NCBI RefSeq assembly: GCF_032362555.1
Contig: NC_083528.1
Coordinates: 62,001-126,000, forward strand
Reading direction: 5' to 3'
DNA: 64,000 nucleotides
Origin: Amyelois transitella
Lineage: Eukaryota > Arthropoda > Insecta > Lepidoptera > Pyralidae
The translations under genes were made by a program, and so were the position numbers. The notes beneath the pieces were generated by a model that was given only the letters and a program-made list of their open reading frames with translations, made no database searches and had not been told where the DNA came from. Positions 1 through 11,960 of this stretch are shown here, piece after piece. Within the stretch, counting starts at the first letter, position 1; each line of letters begins with the position of its first letter.

Positions 1-175
1 AACCACTCCGTCTCATTCCCATGGATGTCGTAAAAGGCGACTAAGGGATTTAGTCTGTCACTATTTGAATCTTAATTCATTCATTAAGCCAATCAGCTGA
101 ACGTGGCCTCTCAGTCTTTTGAAGACTGTTGACTTTGTCAACCCCGCAATATAGATGTGATCATATGTATGTATT
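1..175 (-). mobile_element. Family A element cut by the window start
   Basis: Begins in the ccactcc...catggatgtcgtaaaagg part and ends catatgtatgta. Confidence 0.7.
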
Positions 176-808
176 GTACAACAACAGCAAAGGGTAATCG
201 CCTTCACAAATGAAACGTTCCCGGGCGGCGACAGTAACGCCGGCTACGTGAGCTGCAAGATGATGATGCGCTCGCGCCGGTAAAATGGCGACAACAGCCT
301 GACAAGCGCCAGGACATAGGCATACATCTAGATAGATGCAAACTGCTTCAACCCTTTTTATTCAATGCTGAATGTAGTATTCTAGCGTCGCACGCCAGAC
401 TCCCCATTCTTGAACCTTCCTCATCCATCTCCACTCAGCAACCTTGATCAGGTCGTCCGTGTATCTGATAAGAGGTTCACCCACCCAGTTCTCGTTCTCG
501 AAACGAGAATTTTCCGCAGATTTCATCTGTGGTCCTGCAAAATTGCAAATGATTTCATTCCGAATGTTCCATTTGTCACCCTATTGCCACGCAAATTGTA
601 AGTATTCTTTACATTCATGAGTGTATACTATACACTCATGGGGTCTAACTAGGCATATGTCTCTGGCAAGTTTCTCTCATCTTTTAGTCAGAACACGTGC
701 AGCCAGGCTGTATCACTTTCAAGCGATTGTTTTAAGCGATGTGGTCTTTTGACCAAAGGCACAAATCGCCTTTGCCTTTAGAATGGAAGTTCTATCTCTT
801 TTCAGCAG

Positions 809-888
809 ATTCTCCTGGCTGTAGTACCGGTGGCGTCTCCACCTCTCTGAAGAGGAGGCTGGGTGCGCCTATGACCACCGTCCTGCAC
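809..888 (-). mobile_element. Family B SINE fragment
   Basis: Contains tctcctggctgtagtaccgg and a tgaagaggaggctgg block typical of the family's tail. Confidence 0.45.
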
Positions 889-1103
889 CACTTTTGCGCA
901 GATGTAATAGATTAATGGAATAAGCACTATCATCTTGTGCAATACTCATGATTAAAGTTAGATAAGATACCATAACAGGATTCATATATAAGGGAAGATC
1001 AAACGCACGAAACTTCCGAAGCAATGACCTAACTTACCCACTCCTGAATCGTGATCTTTGGTAGACCTTGTCGAAGAGAATGCAGTCTGTCCAAACTGTC
1101 CAA

Positions 1104-1476
1104 TCTTCTTACTTCTGGCTTTTAGTCCCGATTGCATCCTCACCACTATGGAGCGGGTCTCAGGGTATGCCTTTGACCATAATCCCTGGATTGGGTTATT
1201 CAGGTTTTTACACGAAGTGACTTCCATCTTACCTTCGCAACCTTGGCAGGTAAACCTAACCCATATTTGAGTGATCATGGTTACCCATTCAGTTGCCTGA
1301 GTGGTCATGTTTCCTCACGATGTTTTCCGTCACTGTAAGAGCATCGATTAGTATTTTAAGTTTACATAACTTTCAAAAATAGTCATTAGTACATGGCCGA
1401 GGTGGAATTTAAACCTGTGCTTGCTGCGCGTCACGCATTTTAAGCGGGAACCTCACCTATTCCACCACCGACGCTC
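1104..1476 (-). mobile_element. Family B tRNA-derived SINE, near-complete
   Basis: Includes tctggcttttagtcccgatt and ctccatcttaccttcgcaac. It ends at the right with a degenerate reversed RNA polymerase III B box (gtggaatttaaacctgt) and the ccaccgacgctc head, so the element's 5' end is at the right. Confidence 0.6.
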
Positions 1477-1488
1477 TGGCATTTACGT

Positions 1489-1533
1489 CAACAATCACGA
1501 AGAATAATACATCATTATTCTTCGTGATTGTTG
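1489..1533. repeat. Perfect inverted repeat, 20-bp arms, 5-bp loop
   Basis: Arms 1489-1508 and 1514-1533 are exact complements (caacaatcacgaagaataat). It abuts the end of the SINE at 1104-1476. Confidence 0.85.
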
Positions 1534-2797
1534 TAAGAGAGTCTTAAACTGTGTTCTAAGAAGACACTAACGGACTGATTGAAATCGATGCATGGCCCGA
1601 ACTGGCGAGTGTTAGAAATTAAAAATTAGCCATGTAGGGTCCGTGGTCTAGAAGGTGCATAAAGTAAGGATTTTCGGAAATTCCTTGTTGAGACCAGAAT
1701 TAATAGGACTTTAGTTATGCGCTGGCAGATTGTAGACTAAAGCAAATAACTAGACCCAGTAATTTGGACTGTGAGTTGATTGATATGTCAGTCAGTTTTC
1801 GCTTTTATACTTATAAGTAGAAAAGAAAATTTCTATAAACTAAGGGTATTTTCAAAGGGTCTATACTATGATTTATGAATGACGCGATGAATGGGGTATG
1901 TCGTCACGGCGCTCGCAAGGCTGCGCGCGCGCATTGTCCGCGTGCACTGGGCTGTGGTTTCCCACGGTGTGTCTGACTGAGGATGGCAGTCGACTAGTGC
2001 TCGTAATGGCTGCTATTAGTCACATTGATTGAAGAGGGCTGCAAGGTCTACCGACCCGCACACCGTGGTGTCAAGGTTTCACACAGAGCATCTACTTCAT
2101 TGATATAAACCTCTTGTAAGCAATAGATCCTCTAATGGATAGAGCTTTCGGTCAAGTAGTCCTCGTCGAAGATTTCATGTGAATTTCTAAAAATTCCACC
2201 CACGTCAATATTTTCAGCCACATCCGTTCAGTAGTACTTTGCGGTAAGTTGACTTTTACATTTGAATTATACTAGACTTTTGTCCTGCTCCTACGAGTAT
2301 ATCTAGAAATTAATGTAAACTTTATACGTCTTAAGATTGTGCCGTGTGACTTTATAGATGTCGTACATGACGACTGACGAAATTAGCACATTTATTTAGC
2401 AGCGTTTACCATGTTCTGATATGGGTTAGATTCCCGCCTGCAAAGGTTGCGATGGTCGGACGGGGGCCGCTCCTTATTTTGAGACGTGAGGATGTAACCA
2501 GAATTGACCCCTATCCCAGTGCCTTTCATCATAAATTCTACAATTACATTACATTAGTATGGCATAATATAAGATAATGAGCTACAGTGCAGCATAGCGA
2601 AACAGGTATTTAACTGCGAAATAATGATAAAATGAGTGACTAATGGTCATCGGCAGTCAGTGAAGCAGAGATGGCCGGAGGTCGGGTCGAGGCCAGCCGG
2701 CTTAGACGCAGCACCTCACCTCGCCATTCGGACATTTACTGCATCTTTACTGTCTTTACAACTTAGGTTAGGTAATAAATATTTATTATCCTCTGTG
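1534..2797. other. Gene-free stretch with a GC-rich block
   Basis: No coding region seen. A GC-rich block at about 1,895-2,110 contains gctgcgcgcgcgcattgtcc, and a second at 2,640-2,730; neither has a gene-like frame. A gattcccgcctgcaaagg stretch near 2,430 is probably another repeat fragment. Confidence 0.5.
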
Positions 2798-2896
2798 TGC
2801 CGTGTGGTTCCCAGCGCTTTAAAATAGGACCACTCCATCTCTTTCCCATGAATGTCGTAAAATGTGACTACGGGAATGGCTAATAAACTTAAGGGG
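2798..2896 (-). mobile_element. Family A fragment
   Basis: Right-end fragment beginning ccgtgtggttcccagc and stopping after gactacgggaatggctaa. Confidence 0.65.
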
Positions 2897-3177
2897 AGGA
2901 TAAAAATACCAGATAACTACTGACATGAATAACGAGTTGCTGACTTGGCTTAAAAGCGTAGAAGCGTATAAGTAATACTTTGCGTCCGTTTTGGGAACAT
3001 CTGAATCTATATTACCATTTTCCATTTAACCACCTTCGTTTCCTATGAATCTTTCTTTCTCTCGCTTATGTCCACTCCTGTAAATCTATGGTCTTATACT
3101 TATCATACCTTTATTATTATCACTATCCTCTTTAATATACCAAACAGAACTAACCTAAAATGTATAATGAAAATAAC

Positions 3178-3478
3178 CTTCTTCCTCCTGGCTTTAGTTC
3201 CGGTTACACCCTCACCACGCTGAAGAGGAGCTAAGCTGTAAGGGAGCTGAGGAGTAAGTGACTCCCGTCTGACCTCCGCAACCTTTGCAGGGAAACCTAA
3301 CTCGTATTAGATCGATCATGGTTACTCATCCAGTTGCCTGAATGTGCAGATTTCTTCACGATGTTTTCCTTCGCCGTAAGAGCATCGGTTAATATTCAAA
3401 CTGATGTCCATAACTTCGAAAAAAGTCATTGGTACATGGCATTTCAACCGGGACCTACTAATTCGACCACCGATGCTC
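3178..3478 (-). mobile_element. Family B SINE copy
   Basis: Contains ttcctcctggctttagttcc, gtctgacctccgcaaccttt and ggtacatggcatttc, parallel to the copy at 1104-1476. Confidence 0.6.
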
Positions 3479-3769
3479 ACAATAATAAAACGGCCAGGTA
3501 AGTTGAATCGTGAACATTCCATTTCCATTCGAGTTCATCACGCATATGTTCCACGCCTCGACAGCGCGCGATTAGATTGCGCAATATCACAACATTCACA
3601 CACATACCTATACTTACATAAACTATTCAGATTACAGAGGTGTACTCTTTACTTTTGTACACAGCTGTCTGAAAGAGGAGTTTGTTTGTTTGTAAACTCT
3701 TTATTGCACATAAAAATAAAACAAATTACAAAACAGTTATTGGATAATTATGATTGGAGTATTACGTGA

Positions 3770-5992
3770 AATACTTAATATATTCAAAAGGTGAAGAATT
3801 TCCTTGACACTTGATGCTCTTCTACTTACATTATGTCATTGGATTCCATGAAATCATTGACTACGGAAGATAGCCCACTTATTACTGTGCTCTCTAGCTA
3901 CCTTAAAACAAAGCCTCCGTAAAGCTCACTTATTTGCCGCTTTATCAAAAATCGTTCAGCCACGCGAACGAAGTGATCTGCATCAGCTAGTACTCATGTG
4001 GATCCAGCTCTAAAGAGAGGAGGTAAGCTGATAGTGTCTCAATGACACCTACGCCAATTTCCACGTAGCTCATGATCTAGCCAGACTGAGAGCATTTGGG
4101 ACAAGATGTAAATTTTCACGATGCGCCACATCTATCTCCCTATATTTATGACAATAGCACGGGGTGGGGGAGCCGGGGGCTGCTGATAACTGTGATAGTG
4201 CAATAAATCGGCGCACACAATTTGCTTGGTGAAACGCTTTTTATATTTTGCGTAGGCTAGTAGGCATACGGCCCAACTCTTAAGCAATTAGGTACCGGCT
4301 GAGGACACTCGCTTCAACACAGATGCAAAACGGTTTAGTGTTTAGTGACTTTAAATACTACTGAAAGTATTTGCTTACATCACATCACATCTCATCCCTC
4401 CGCAGGGTTGATAGAGCCAACAGTTTCGAAAAGATGGAAATGCTACGCTCAAGCTAAATGATGGATTAAGATTCGGATAGCGACAGGCTGCTAGCCTACC
4501 GCCTGAAAAAGGCACGTGGCACGTATTTGCCACGTCAAAAAATGGCATTACTCAATTTGCGCAAGGTTTGCGATAGAAATGTATTATAATGATGAGTATC
4601 TATGAATAGATATAAACCAAGCAAATCATTAAGATCTTTAACAGTTAGGGAATTAGTTGAAATCTAAATTAATAATTGTGTTATTAATAAAAATCATTTG
4701 TGTCAAAATAAGAAAGCTAAGGAATAATTTTCAATAATTACTACAGAAAAAAGTGACAATATCAGAATTCATTAAGAAATCTTACAACATCCTTTTTTTT
4801 GTCGTCTTTAGCGATTTAAATATCCAAACAACATTAGAAATTATTATTACGAAGAAAAGGGCAAATTCCTAGAAGCAAAATATACCAGCTTCTATTTGAA
4901 GCAGTTAGTAGGTACAATGGTCATATTAGATCATGCAACAAATTAACTTACGTGCACAGTACATGCAGAGCTGTCGACACAATGGAAAATTGCTGTGCCA
5001 TTAGCGATAAAATAGGAGATAAATTCACAGAAATGTGCAAGGTCGCATCAGCGGGGATCATTTACTACACCGCATGTGCATTTTACGATGTTTTATTAGT
5101 TATTTAAAGCAGAGAAAACTATTATTTATAGTTTCAGATTTAATGGTGAAAACAAAATATCCCACCCTTTGAAGTGATTTCGAACAAATTGAGGAGTTCC
5201 ACAAGGTCTTATTTCAGGACCACATTTTTTTATTCGTTCCCTGATGTTATCCGGCTCTAATATAAGGATTTGTCTCTCTATAATTTCCTAACACATTACC
5301 ATCGCAAATGATTATGAGGTAAATAAAAGGACTCGGTAAGCAGAAACCTGCGCCCACGCTGCGACACTGGCGCTGCAAAACATAATAAAACATAATGGTA
5401 CGAGGTCTGCAGTCGTACTAAGCGCACGTACTCACTACCGCAGTATACGCAGTATTCAAATATACATAAAAATCATACAAACTCACAATACATGTGAACG
5501 TTTGTATCTTTACTGAGTTATTTTACTTTTAACAGTTTATGGAAGTTTCGTTGGTTTTGATAAAAAAAATTACCATTTTTACACTCGTGCAAATCCCGAA
5601 AAAACAGTTCAGATTAAATTAAATCTTTTGAATTTATTATTTATGAAAGCTTGGTTGAAATTAGGAGACATAAATCCAATCCTTGTATCAATCCAATATG
5701 ATGTTTGGACCAAAGTTCTTATTCAATGTTTGATTATCATAACTATTTGGCATTACCTGACCTGTTTTCCCGAAATTCCCACCCGAGTGAAACCACGCAC
5801 GGCAGCTACTGTCAACAAGCACGACTCCATGTTATCACTCTGCGATAGCGCGGCCGTGGCGTGGTTTATTGTAGCTCGTGTGTAAATAGAACCTTGATAA
5901 GGTAACTTACAATACTTATATGGCTCGTTCTAATATTTTGAAGCTGAAAATTTGTTTACATTTTTGTAACACCGGCTAGCCTGACAGCTGAA
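3770..5992. other. Gene-free AT-rich stretch
   Basis: Only the family A fragment at 4,375-4,510 was recognised. The open frame at 5,628-5,885 has no family resemblance or coding-like composition. Confidence 0.5.
4375..4510 (+). mobile_element. Family A fragment, diverged
   Basis: Shows the cgcagggttgatagagcc and ggattcgg...gcgacaggctgctagcc parts of the family. Confidence 0.5.
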
Positions 5993-6175
5993 TGGAAATT
6001 ATTATTTATTTTTATTTCTTTGCCTCTTTCGCGAGGTGTGGCAGAGGGTGCATATTATTCCATTTGCCACGATCCCTGCGTACTTTTCGCTTCATCCACA
6101 TACATAAATCTCTTCTTGCAACTTCGTCAGATTGTTTTACTCTTGAGCTGACCTGTCACCAGAACGTGACCACTT
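5993..6175 (+). repeat. Family D repeat
   Basis: Contains tttgccacgatccctgcgta and cttcatccacatacataaat. Other copies at 6,838, 47,517, 50,084, 55,870 and on the minus strand at 48,235 and 56,395. Confidence 0.5.
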
Positions 6176-6560
6176 TGACTAAATAACGACTAGGGCTTTC
6201 TTTTATATTTTTGAGGCTTCATTTCTATTTAATAAAAACATTCTTAGCAGTCGTCTATGGCGGTCTACTAACTTTACGTCTAAATCTTCTTAATTGTTTC
6301 TGAGCAAAACTATGTGTGTGAGCCAGTTTACAGACAAAATCCGCTTGTGCATTTCAATGGCGATGGGTTTGACAATAGTATATACTTTGTAGAAAAAAAT
6401 TATAAAGAACTATGATTAATTTGATCAATTGGGTTGTTCCACGGATAAATTGACCACAACAATTAGAGCTATCGCTATAACTACATTTAAGAGGTTAAAA
6501 ATAAATATAATAAGCGAATGGTGACGAATCGCAGATAGAAATGCAGCCGAGTGATTCATA

Positions 6561-6607
6561 CTGTTTTCACGTATAAAAACAATTATTGTTTTTATACGTG
6601 AAAACAG
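6561..6607. repeat. Perfect 47-bp palindrome, 23-bp arms, 1-bp centre
   Basis: Arms 6561-6583 and 6585-6607 around T6584, beginning ctgttttcacgtataaaaac. Confidence 0.88.
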
Positions 6608-6837
6608 TTGCTATTATAGCAACGCAAAAACAGCTATTGAGCTAAATAAGTTTACACAAAAAGGAAACATGGGGTCATAGTCTTAAGTAAGACCGTTCAA
6701 AGACATTTTGGATATTTTGGCCTAATCGTGTGTGAAATTATCTTGTTATTTTATTTCCTATTTTTTTAATCAATTCTGTAAAACTAGCAGCTTCTTGTTT
6801 GGCTCGGGTGTTAGTACAAAATGTTTTTTTCGATGTA

Positions 6838-7060
6838 TCTCAGGGTTTCGCCGCCGCTAAAAGTCCCAGCATTGCATTTTAAACCGATGCTAATGCGACG
6901 GTGTCATTTCAATTCGCCTTTCTCCTGAAACCAGACTACTTTTACACTCGTCGCGATCATTACATACTTATTTTGCTTCGTCCACATTCATAAATTTTTT
7001 CATGCAAGCTTGTTAGTTTATGATATTTTCGACCGCTGACCTTTCACTAAACCGCCCCGA
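6838..7060 (+). repeat. Family D repeat, diverged
   Basis: Contains cttcgtccacattcataaat and catgcaagcttgttag. Confidence 0.45.
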
Positions 7061-9070
7061 TTTTATTATGAAAAATGCTTAATAAAAAAATGACATCTTT
7101 AATGCGTATTGGAAAAGGACGAAGGCCGCACCGTGCTCGCCGGTGTCCGAGCTGCAAGCTGCGTGTGATCATAATCGCGTTCTTTTACTCGTAGCATGAT
7201 GTACTCGTAATTGACGCCTTTATTAAAACTTCGCGCGTCATCGATCATCACTTAATTACTGGTCTTCAATTAGAATTATTTTATCAATTATGAATCCAAT
7301 GGATATGCAGCCTCAGAATTAGTTATTTGAATTAATCGCGTGGATCTTATGAAGTCAACAGAATAATCTCATCAGTTTTGTACTTAAACTAATTATGTTT
7401 AAGTATTTAAAAAAAAAAACTTTTATTATTAACAAAATAACACTGTTCAAAAATTATAAAAGATGAGATTAGTTTTTTAATTGTTTTGACAACCAATCAC
7501 GGTTCATAAGGTTTGGTTTAGGCTAATAGGCACATTTAAACTTATTTACAAAAAATCTACTATTTGATGACCTTCCCCTCGAAGGTCCGCGAATGAATGA
7601 TTTGTAGATAGATACATTGCCTGATGACGATGACTCATTATTAGACATTGAACTGTTCCGAGATGCGTAAGATTTCGCTTATAAAAATCATGGCAACCTT
7701 AATCTTTGTAATAAATTTAGATACGTAAGGACAAGTAAATGTTTGAATAATAGAAGGATGTTTAATGAATCACCAGTAGGATGACTTCATGCGCAGACGC
7801 ATACTACACACGTCGTGGGACGATATCTGTTTTAAAATAATGAAGTTGGTTTTAGAAAGACACCAATTTTGATTCCAAAAAGGCATCAAACAATTTCTTC
7901 TGTATGAGCCTCGTGTGTTTTATGTGACACCACACTGAAAAATCAGGTTAGTATCTTAGTTTTCAAAAGGTACCTATCGTTGTAACCTAATAAGTTAGTA
8001 ATAGCATAAAAATATAGGCAATGTGTTTTATTAACTAGCGTCTCGCACGGGTAGCATTTATAGATATAAAATAAAATTAGTTAATAAAGCCTCTTTCAAG
8101 CATTTCAAATAGGAACCAAATCCGTCCCTAACTTTTAGATATTAGCGCATACTAACAGACAGAAAAAAGGGGAAATTTATAATACATATTTAGTAAAATA
8201 GAGATGTATACCTGACTGACCGACCGTGGCACAATGCGCCCTAGCAGTTGTCGAGCGTTCCCATCGTGTTCCGTTATTGTTTCCTATTCCCTGGGTAGGA
8301 CCCTGGGTTCGCGTGTCATGACCACGATGCAGAAGTGAAAGCTTACATACGTACATTAGATCACGTATATATCCCATGCGGGGCAGACAGAGCCTAACAG
8401 TGTTAAAAGACAGCCCCTTTCAGCTTTCGGCTTTGTAATGGAATAGAGATTAAAATAGTGACAGGTTACTTACCCATCGCCCATCCATAGGAAAATACGA
8501 ACGCGATTTTACCTATTATCAATGCATGAATATAAAATTTTGATGATCTACAAATCATTGGTTTCGCCGGCAATCCGGCTTGCGTTGCGTAATGTCCGTC
8601 CGTTTGTTTGTCTGTATGTAATTTGTGCAAAAAAGACCGAAACCTTGGTCGGAAATCCACATTTCCTTTTGTGAAACTATATTTGTAAGTTTCTCATCGC
8701 AGTCGCATGAAATTTCGATGATGTGATTGCTTGGCAAGAAGACTGATGCTTTTATTTCTAACCTTTGATGATGAAAAGTAGGATCCAAGGAGATCAACAG
8801 AAACCAATCCTTACTAAGATTGTGTTCTGTTTAACGACATCAATAAAAAAGGGTTCTTTCAAAACTAAAAACGAGAAAATATTAATTGTTTTGAATTAAT
8901 CGATACTATCACTTTTGTGCTTATCAAATTTTACCTAAAATGGAACGTTTAACAGTTTCGAGTTTAAAAAGTATTGATTATTAGGTTTGTTCCTTTTCAG
9001 GTCTGATGGGAGATTATAATGGAGGGATTGTTAAAAGGGGAAGGCCGATATACTTACGATTCTAGTTATG
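7061..9070. other. Gene-free AT-rich stretch
   Basis: Nothing recognised apart from the family A fragment at 8,366-8,467. Confidence 0.5.
8366..8467 (+). mobile_element. Family A fragment
   Basis: Contains atatcccatgcggggcagac and ends at agtgacaggtta. Confidence 0.6.
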
Positions 9071-9210
9071 CATACATACATACATATAATCACATCTATA
9101 TCCCTTGCGGGGTAGACAGAGCCAACAGTTTCTAGTATATTCTAGTTATAGACGATGGATACAGCTGAAAGTGGCCCTTCAGTCTTTTCAAGTATCCCTT
9201 ACCTCTTAAG
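9071..9210 (+). mobile_element. Family A fragment
   Basis: Left end with catacata repeats and tatcccttgcggggtagaca; the rest is diverged. Confidence 0.6.
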
Positions 9211-9439
9211 GGATTAAAAATGTAATAACATGTTGTGAAATTTAGCTAAGTTTTAACAATGAAGTTAATGAAATAAAAATCATTTATGTAGTTGACGTAT
9301 CTCTTATCATGACGTCAAGATCGACGTGACGCTGATAACATGAATCATGGCTACTGTTCAGATTTATTCAAGATTAATATCAGTTAGACTAGGATTTTGC
9401 CAATTATCTACCTACTTGTTTCTATGAATGATTTAAAAA

Positions 9440-9491
9440 AAAATAAGTTTTATAGTTCAACATAAGTATGTTTAACTATAAAACTTATTTT
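9440..9491. repeat. Inverted repeat, 18-bp arms, 16-bp loop
   Basis: Arms 9440-9457 and 9474-9491 (aaaataagttttatagtt) are exact complements. Confidence 0.85.
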
Positions 9492-9800
9492 GCCTTTTTT
9501 AAGTAAGTACTTATACATTTATTTGAGACATGGTAAGAATATTCACATGCTTACTCACAAGTTACTAAATACCTGAAGTATGAAGACAAATACTGACCTC
9601 AACATTCAGCCACGTTTCACTTCATGGTAAGTATAAGTTTTGTAAACCGCATCATAAACATAGTTCTACGAAGAATGCGTTTTGAAGCTTGCGCCGGCGC
9701 AGGGCACAGATTTGACATAACATTTCAAAGCTCCAGCTATTTCTTATTTTAATACGAGTGTAAAACTCGTTTACGGTGAAGGGCGCGGAGCATCCTGTCA

Positions 9801-9833
9801 TGTGTGTGTGTGACTGTGTGTGTGTGTGTGTGT
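9801..9833. repeat. TG dinucleotide microsatellite
   Basis: Interrupted (tg)n run. Confidence 0.9.
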
Positions 9834-9899
9834 ACGGGTACGTTTGTGGGTGTACGAGCTGGAACCGGCTTAGACAAATCACAACTCGCTGTAGTTACA

Positions 9900-10677
9900 T
9901 ACATCATATTTAATTCAAATCCAACAAAATTGCACTTAAAAAATGTTACTCTAAACTACACATTTAGATAATCACAATTAATTAAAACTCAAACAATTGC
10001 ATTTTACATACAATAAATATACATACTATTCAATAAACTCAATAGTAAGGTACCTAGGTATGTACAGTTCTCAATGGCAATCATAAAAGAGGCATAATTT
10101 TTAAACAATAAAATGGCCGCGCATTGCTTACTGAACGCCGACACGGTCCGTCCAATTTAGGTGATAAGAATGACAGCTGTCAAACATTAGTTAATTTAAA
10201 CATAGTTTTTTGAGTAAGAAATAGAAGTTTTAGAGCGTCACAGGAACACTATTTGACAAAAAAGCTATGTGCAGAAGATGTAAATCAAAAAATTTGTTGC
10301 TTCGCAGAATTGTCAATTACACGTGGACGACTTATGTCATTCTAATCAAATTACATTAGAGGCGACTCACACGAGCCACACGGCACGTCGCGCTCGGTCG
10401 CACCCGCGCCTGCGCTATCGATGTCATTGTTCCATTTTGTGTACTTATGCGATAAATCGTGTGAGAACCGATCGGTGTCGTGGCGCGAGAGTTGGCAACA
10501 ACGCTCGTGTGCCGCGGCGAGGGGCGGGGGATGCGGGGGCGCACAGCCTTCACGGCAGCCGATAATAACACCATCCGGGCCAGTCCGCCCATTATACACA
10601 GATGCACATCTTTGAACAACAACAACGGCACGCGACCGCTACACTCACAGGTACTATTCACACGCGGCAGCAAACTC
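9900..10677 (-). other. 3' flank of the PDZ gene, probable 3'UTR
   Basis: This is non-coding AT-rich DNA just downstream of the PDZ stop codon. No canonical AATAAA on the minus strand lies close by. The nearest candidates are ATTAAA (complement of 9909-9914) and AATAAA (complement of 9518-9523). No gene was seen. Confidence 0.35.
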
Positions 10678-11190
10678 TCAGAGTTTCTTGACGATGTCAA
10701 ACTTGGACTTAAGGTCCATGGGCACTTTTTTAGGGTCGATCTTCTTTTTAGCGGCGAGATGCGCGCGCATCTCCGCCGCCGTCATCTGGAGGTTGAGTCG
10801 CGGTGGTTCGGCGGGCGGCGGGCTGTCGCGGGTCGGCAGCGGCGACCGGTCGGGCTGCGCGTGCGCCGCCGCGGGCACGTCCAAGTCCGGCATCACCTCT
10901 CCCGGCGCCAGCGCCACCACCAACAGCTCCGCATCTTCAGGGCGCTCTTTGATTCGCGACACGACTTGTTTGTGCGTCTCGCCGGCGATGCTGTGGCCGT
11001 TTACTTCGAGGATGCGGTCCCCGCGGCGCAGGCCCGCCGCTTCCGCAGGTGATCCTTCGTCGACCTTGCCGATATATTGTCCGGGTTTACCCTTTTCCGC
11101 GTGCAAATTGAACCCATAGCCGTCGAAGTCTGGGGTTTTCCGCACGTGACACAGTCGCGGCTCGGTCGCCGCCGACCCGTTCGCGGACAT
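10678..11190 (-). CDS. Sip1: NHERF-type single-PDZ scaffold protein (Sip1 / NHE-RF1-like), complete in one exon
   Basis: The minus-strand frame from ATG 11190-11188 to TGA 10680-10678 encodes 170 residues. A PDZ domain fills about residues 12-92: RLCHVRK, the carboxylate-binding loop GYGF (24-27), [20 protein letters not shown], and a histidine (H73) at the start of the second helix, as in class I PDZ domains. Residues 93-140 are Pro/Ala-rich linker. The tail ends [10 protein letters not shown], which resembles the C-terminal helix of insect Sip1 and occupies the place of the ERM-binding tail of vertebrate NHERF. The family links membrane proteins to moesin-type ERM proteins at the apical cortex. 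Vertebrate NHERF1/2 have two PDZ domains; insect Sip1 has one. The ATG is preceded by AAA (purine at -3). The frame stays open upstream to an ATG at 11304, but that stretch is Arg/Ala/Gly-rich and unlike the family. Sequence resemblance is strong; the ERM-binding role is inferred from the family. Confidence 0.88.
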   Translation of the reverse strand: MSANGSAATEPRLCHVRKTPDFDGYGFNLHAEKGKPGQYIGKVDEGSPAEAAGLRRGDRILEVNGHSIAGETHKQVVSRIKERPEDAELLVVALAPGEVMPDLDVPAAAHAQPDRSPLPTRDSPPPAEPPRLNLQMTAAEMRAHLAAKKKIDPKKVPMDLKSKFDIVKKL

Positions 11191-11960
11191 TTTCCTCGCT
11201 GACGCACGTGCCTGGTGCCGCACTCGGGCCGAGACTGACCGCCGCCCGCGCTCGCCGGCGGAGGCTCCATCGCGCTCCGCCCCGCGCGCCGCTCCCCGCC
11301 ACACCTGTGCAGGTTCTGTTCAGGTGTGAGAGGTGGGGGCCGCCTCGCGCCGTGGCCTCCAGTGCACACCGAAACGCCGATCCGGCGCATACCACGCGAG
11401 TGAAGTGTACAGTCACCTAATAAAACGAGGAGTTACCGTTTTGGAAACGCTAATCTAAAGGTGAGCAAAATTGGATGTCACCACAGCTGCCATTTGAACG
11501 AAAACGAGCTCAGCCTAGATAAGCAGGGTATGTAATTTAGGGCGCCGTAGAGAGCTGCCGAGCGGTCGCTTTCCCGCGGTCACACATTCCCTGATGCCAC
11601 AGAAACTGTGCCCCTTCGAGGCCCTCGGCCGGCTGCGGACCAGGCTCGGGGTTCAATTAGTTGTTCCAACTGTAGTAGTTGTTCCAACTGTACCAGCCAT
11701 TTGCATCGACGACGTGCCATAAGTGTGCCATTGTTTGTGATTGTTTCAGTTCACACAATGGGCAGTTATTTCCATATTATTGTTTTATGTTGATAGTGAG
11801 GTAGTTGATCGGTAGTTGTTTTGGGATCAGCTATGAATGGAGGAGTTATTGGCAGATTGTTGATGGGCTGGAGGTAGTGTTACCGCGGCCGGCCGCTAGA
11901 TGCCGCGGCGGCGCACGGTCGTTGCTCCGGCGGCGTGTGCTCGCTCCCCACACCACTCTC
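11191..11960. promoter_or_regulatory. GC-rich 5' flank of the PDZ gene, possible promoter region
   Basis: This stretch is markedly more GC- and CpG-rich than the surrounding AT-rich DNA, with a second GC-rich block at about 11,885-11,960. It must contain the 5'UTR and probably the promoter of the minus-strand PDZ gene. Because Eps8 runs the other way, a shared divergent promoter is possible, but no TATA box or transcription start can be placed from sequence alone. Confidence 0.35.

Noticed and set aside
10480..11052. Long plus-strand frames over the PDZ gene
   Set aside because: Arg/Gly-rich shadows of the GC-rich minus-strand gene with no family resemblance.
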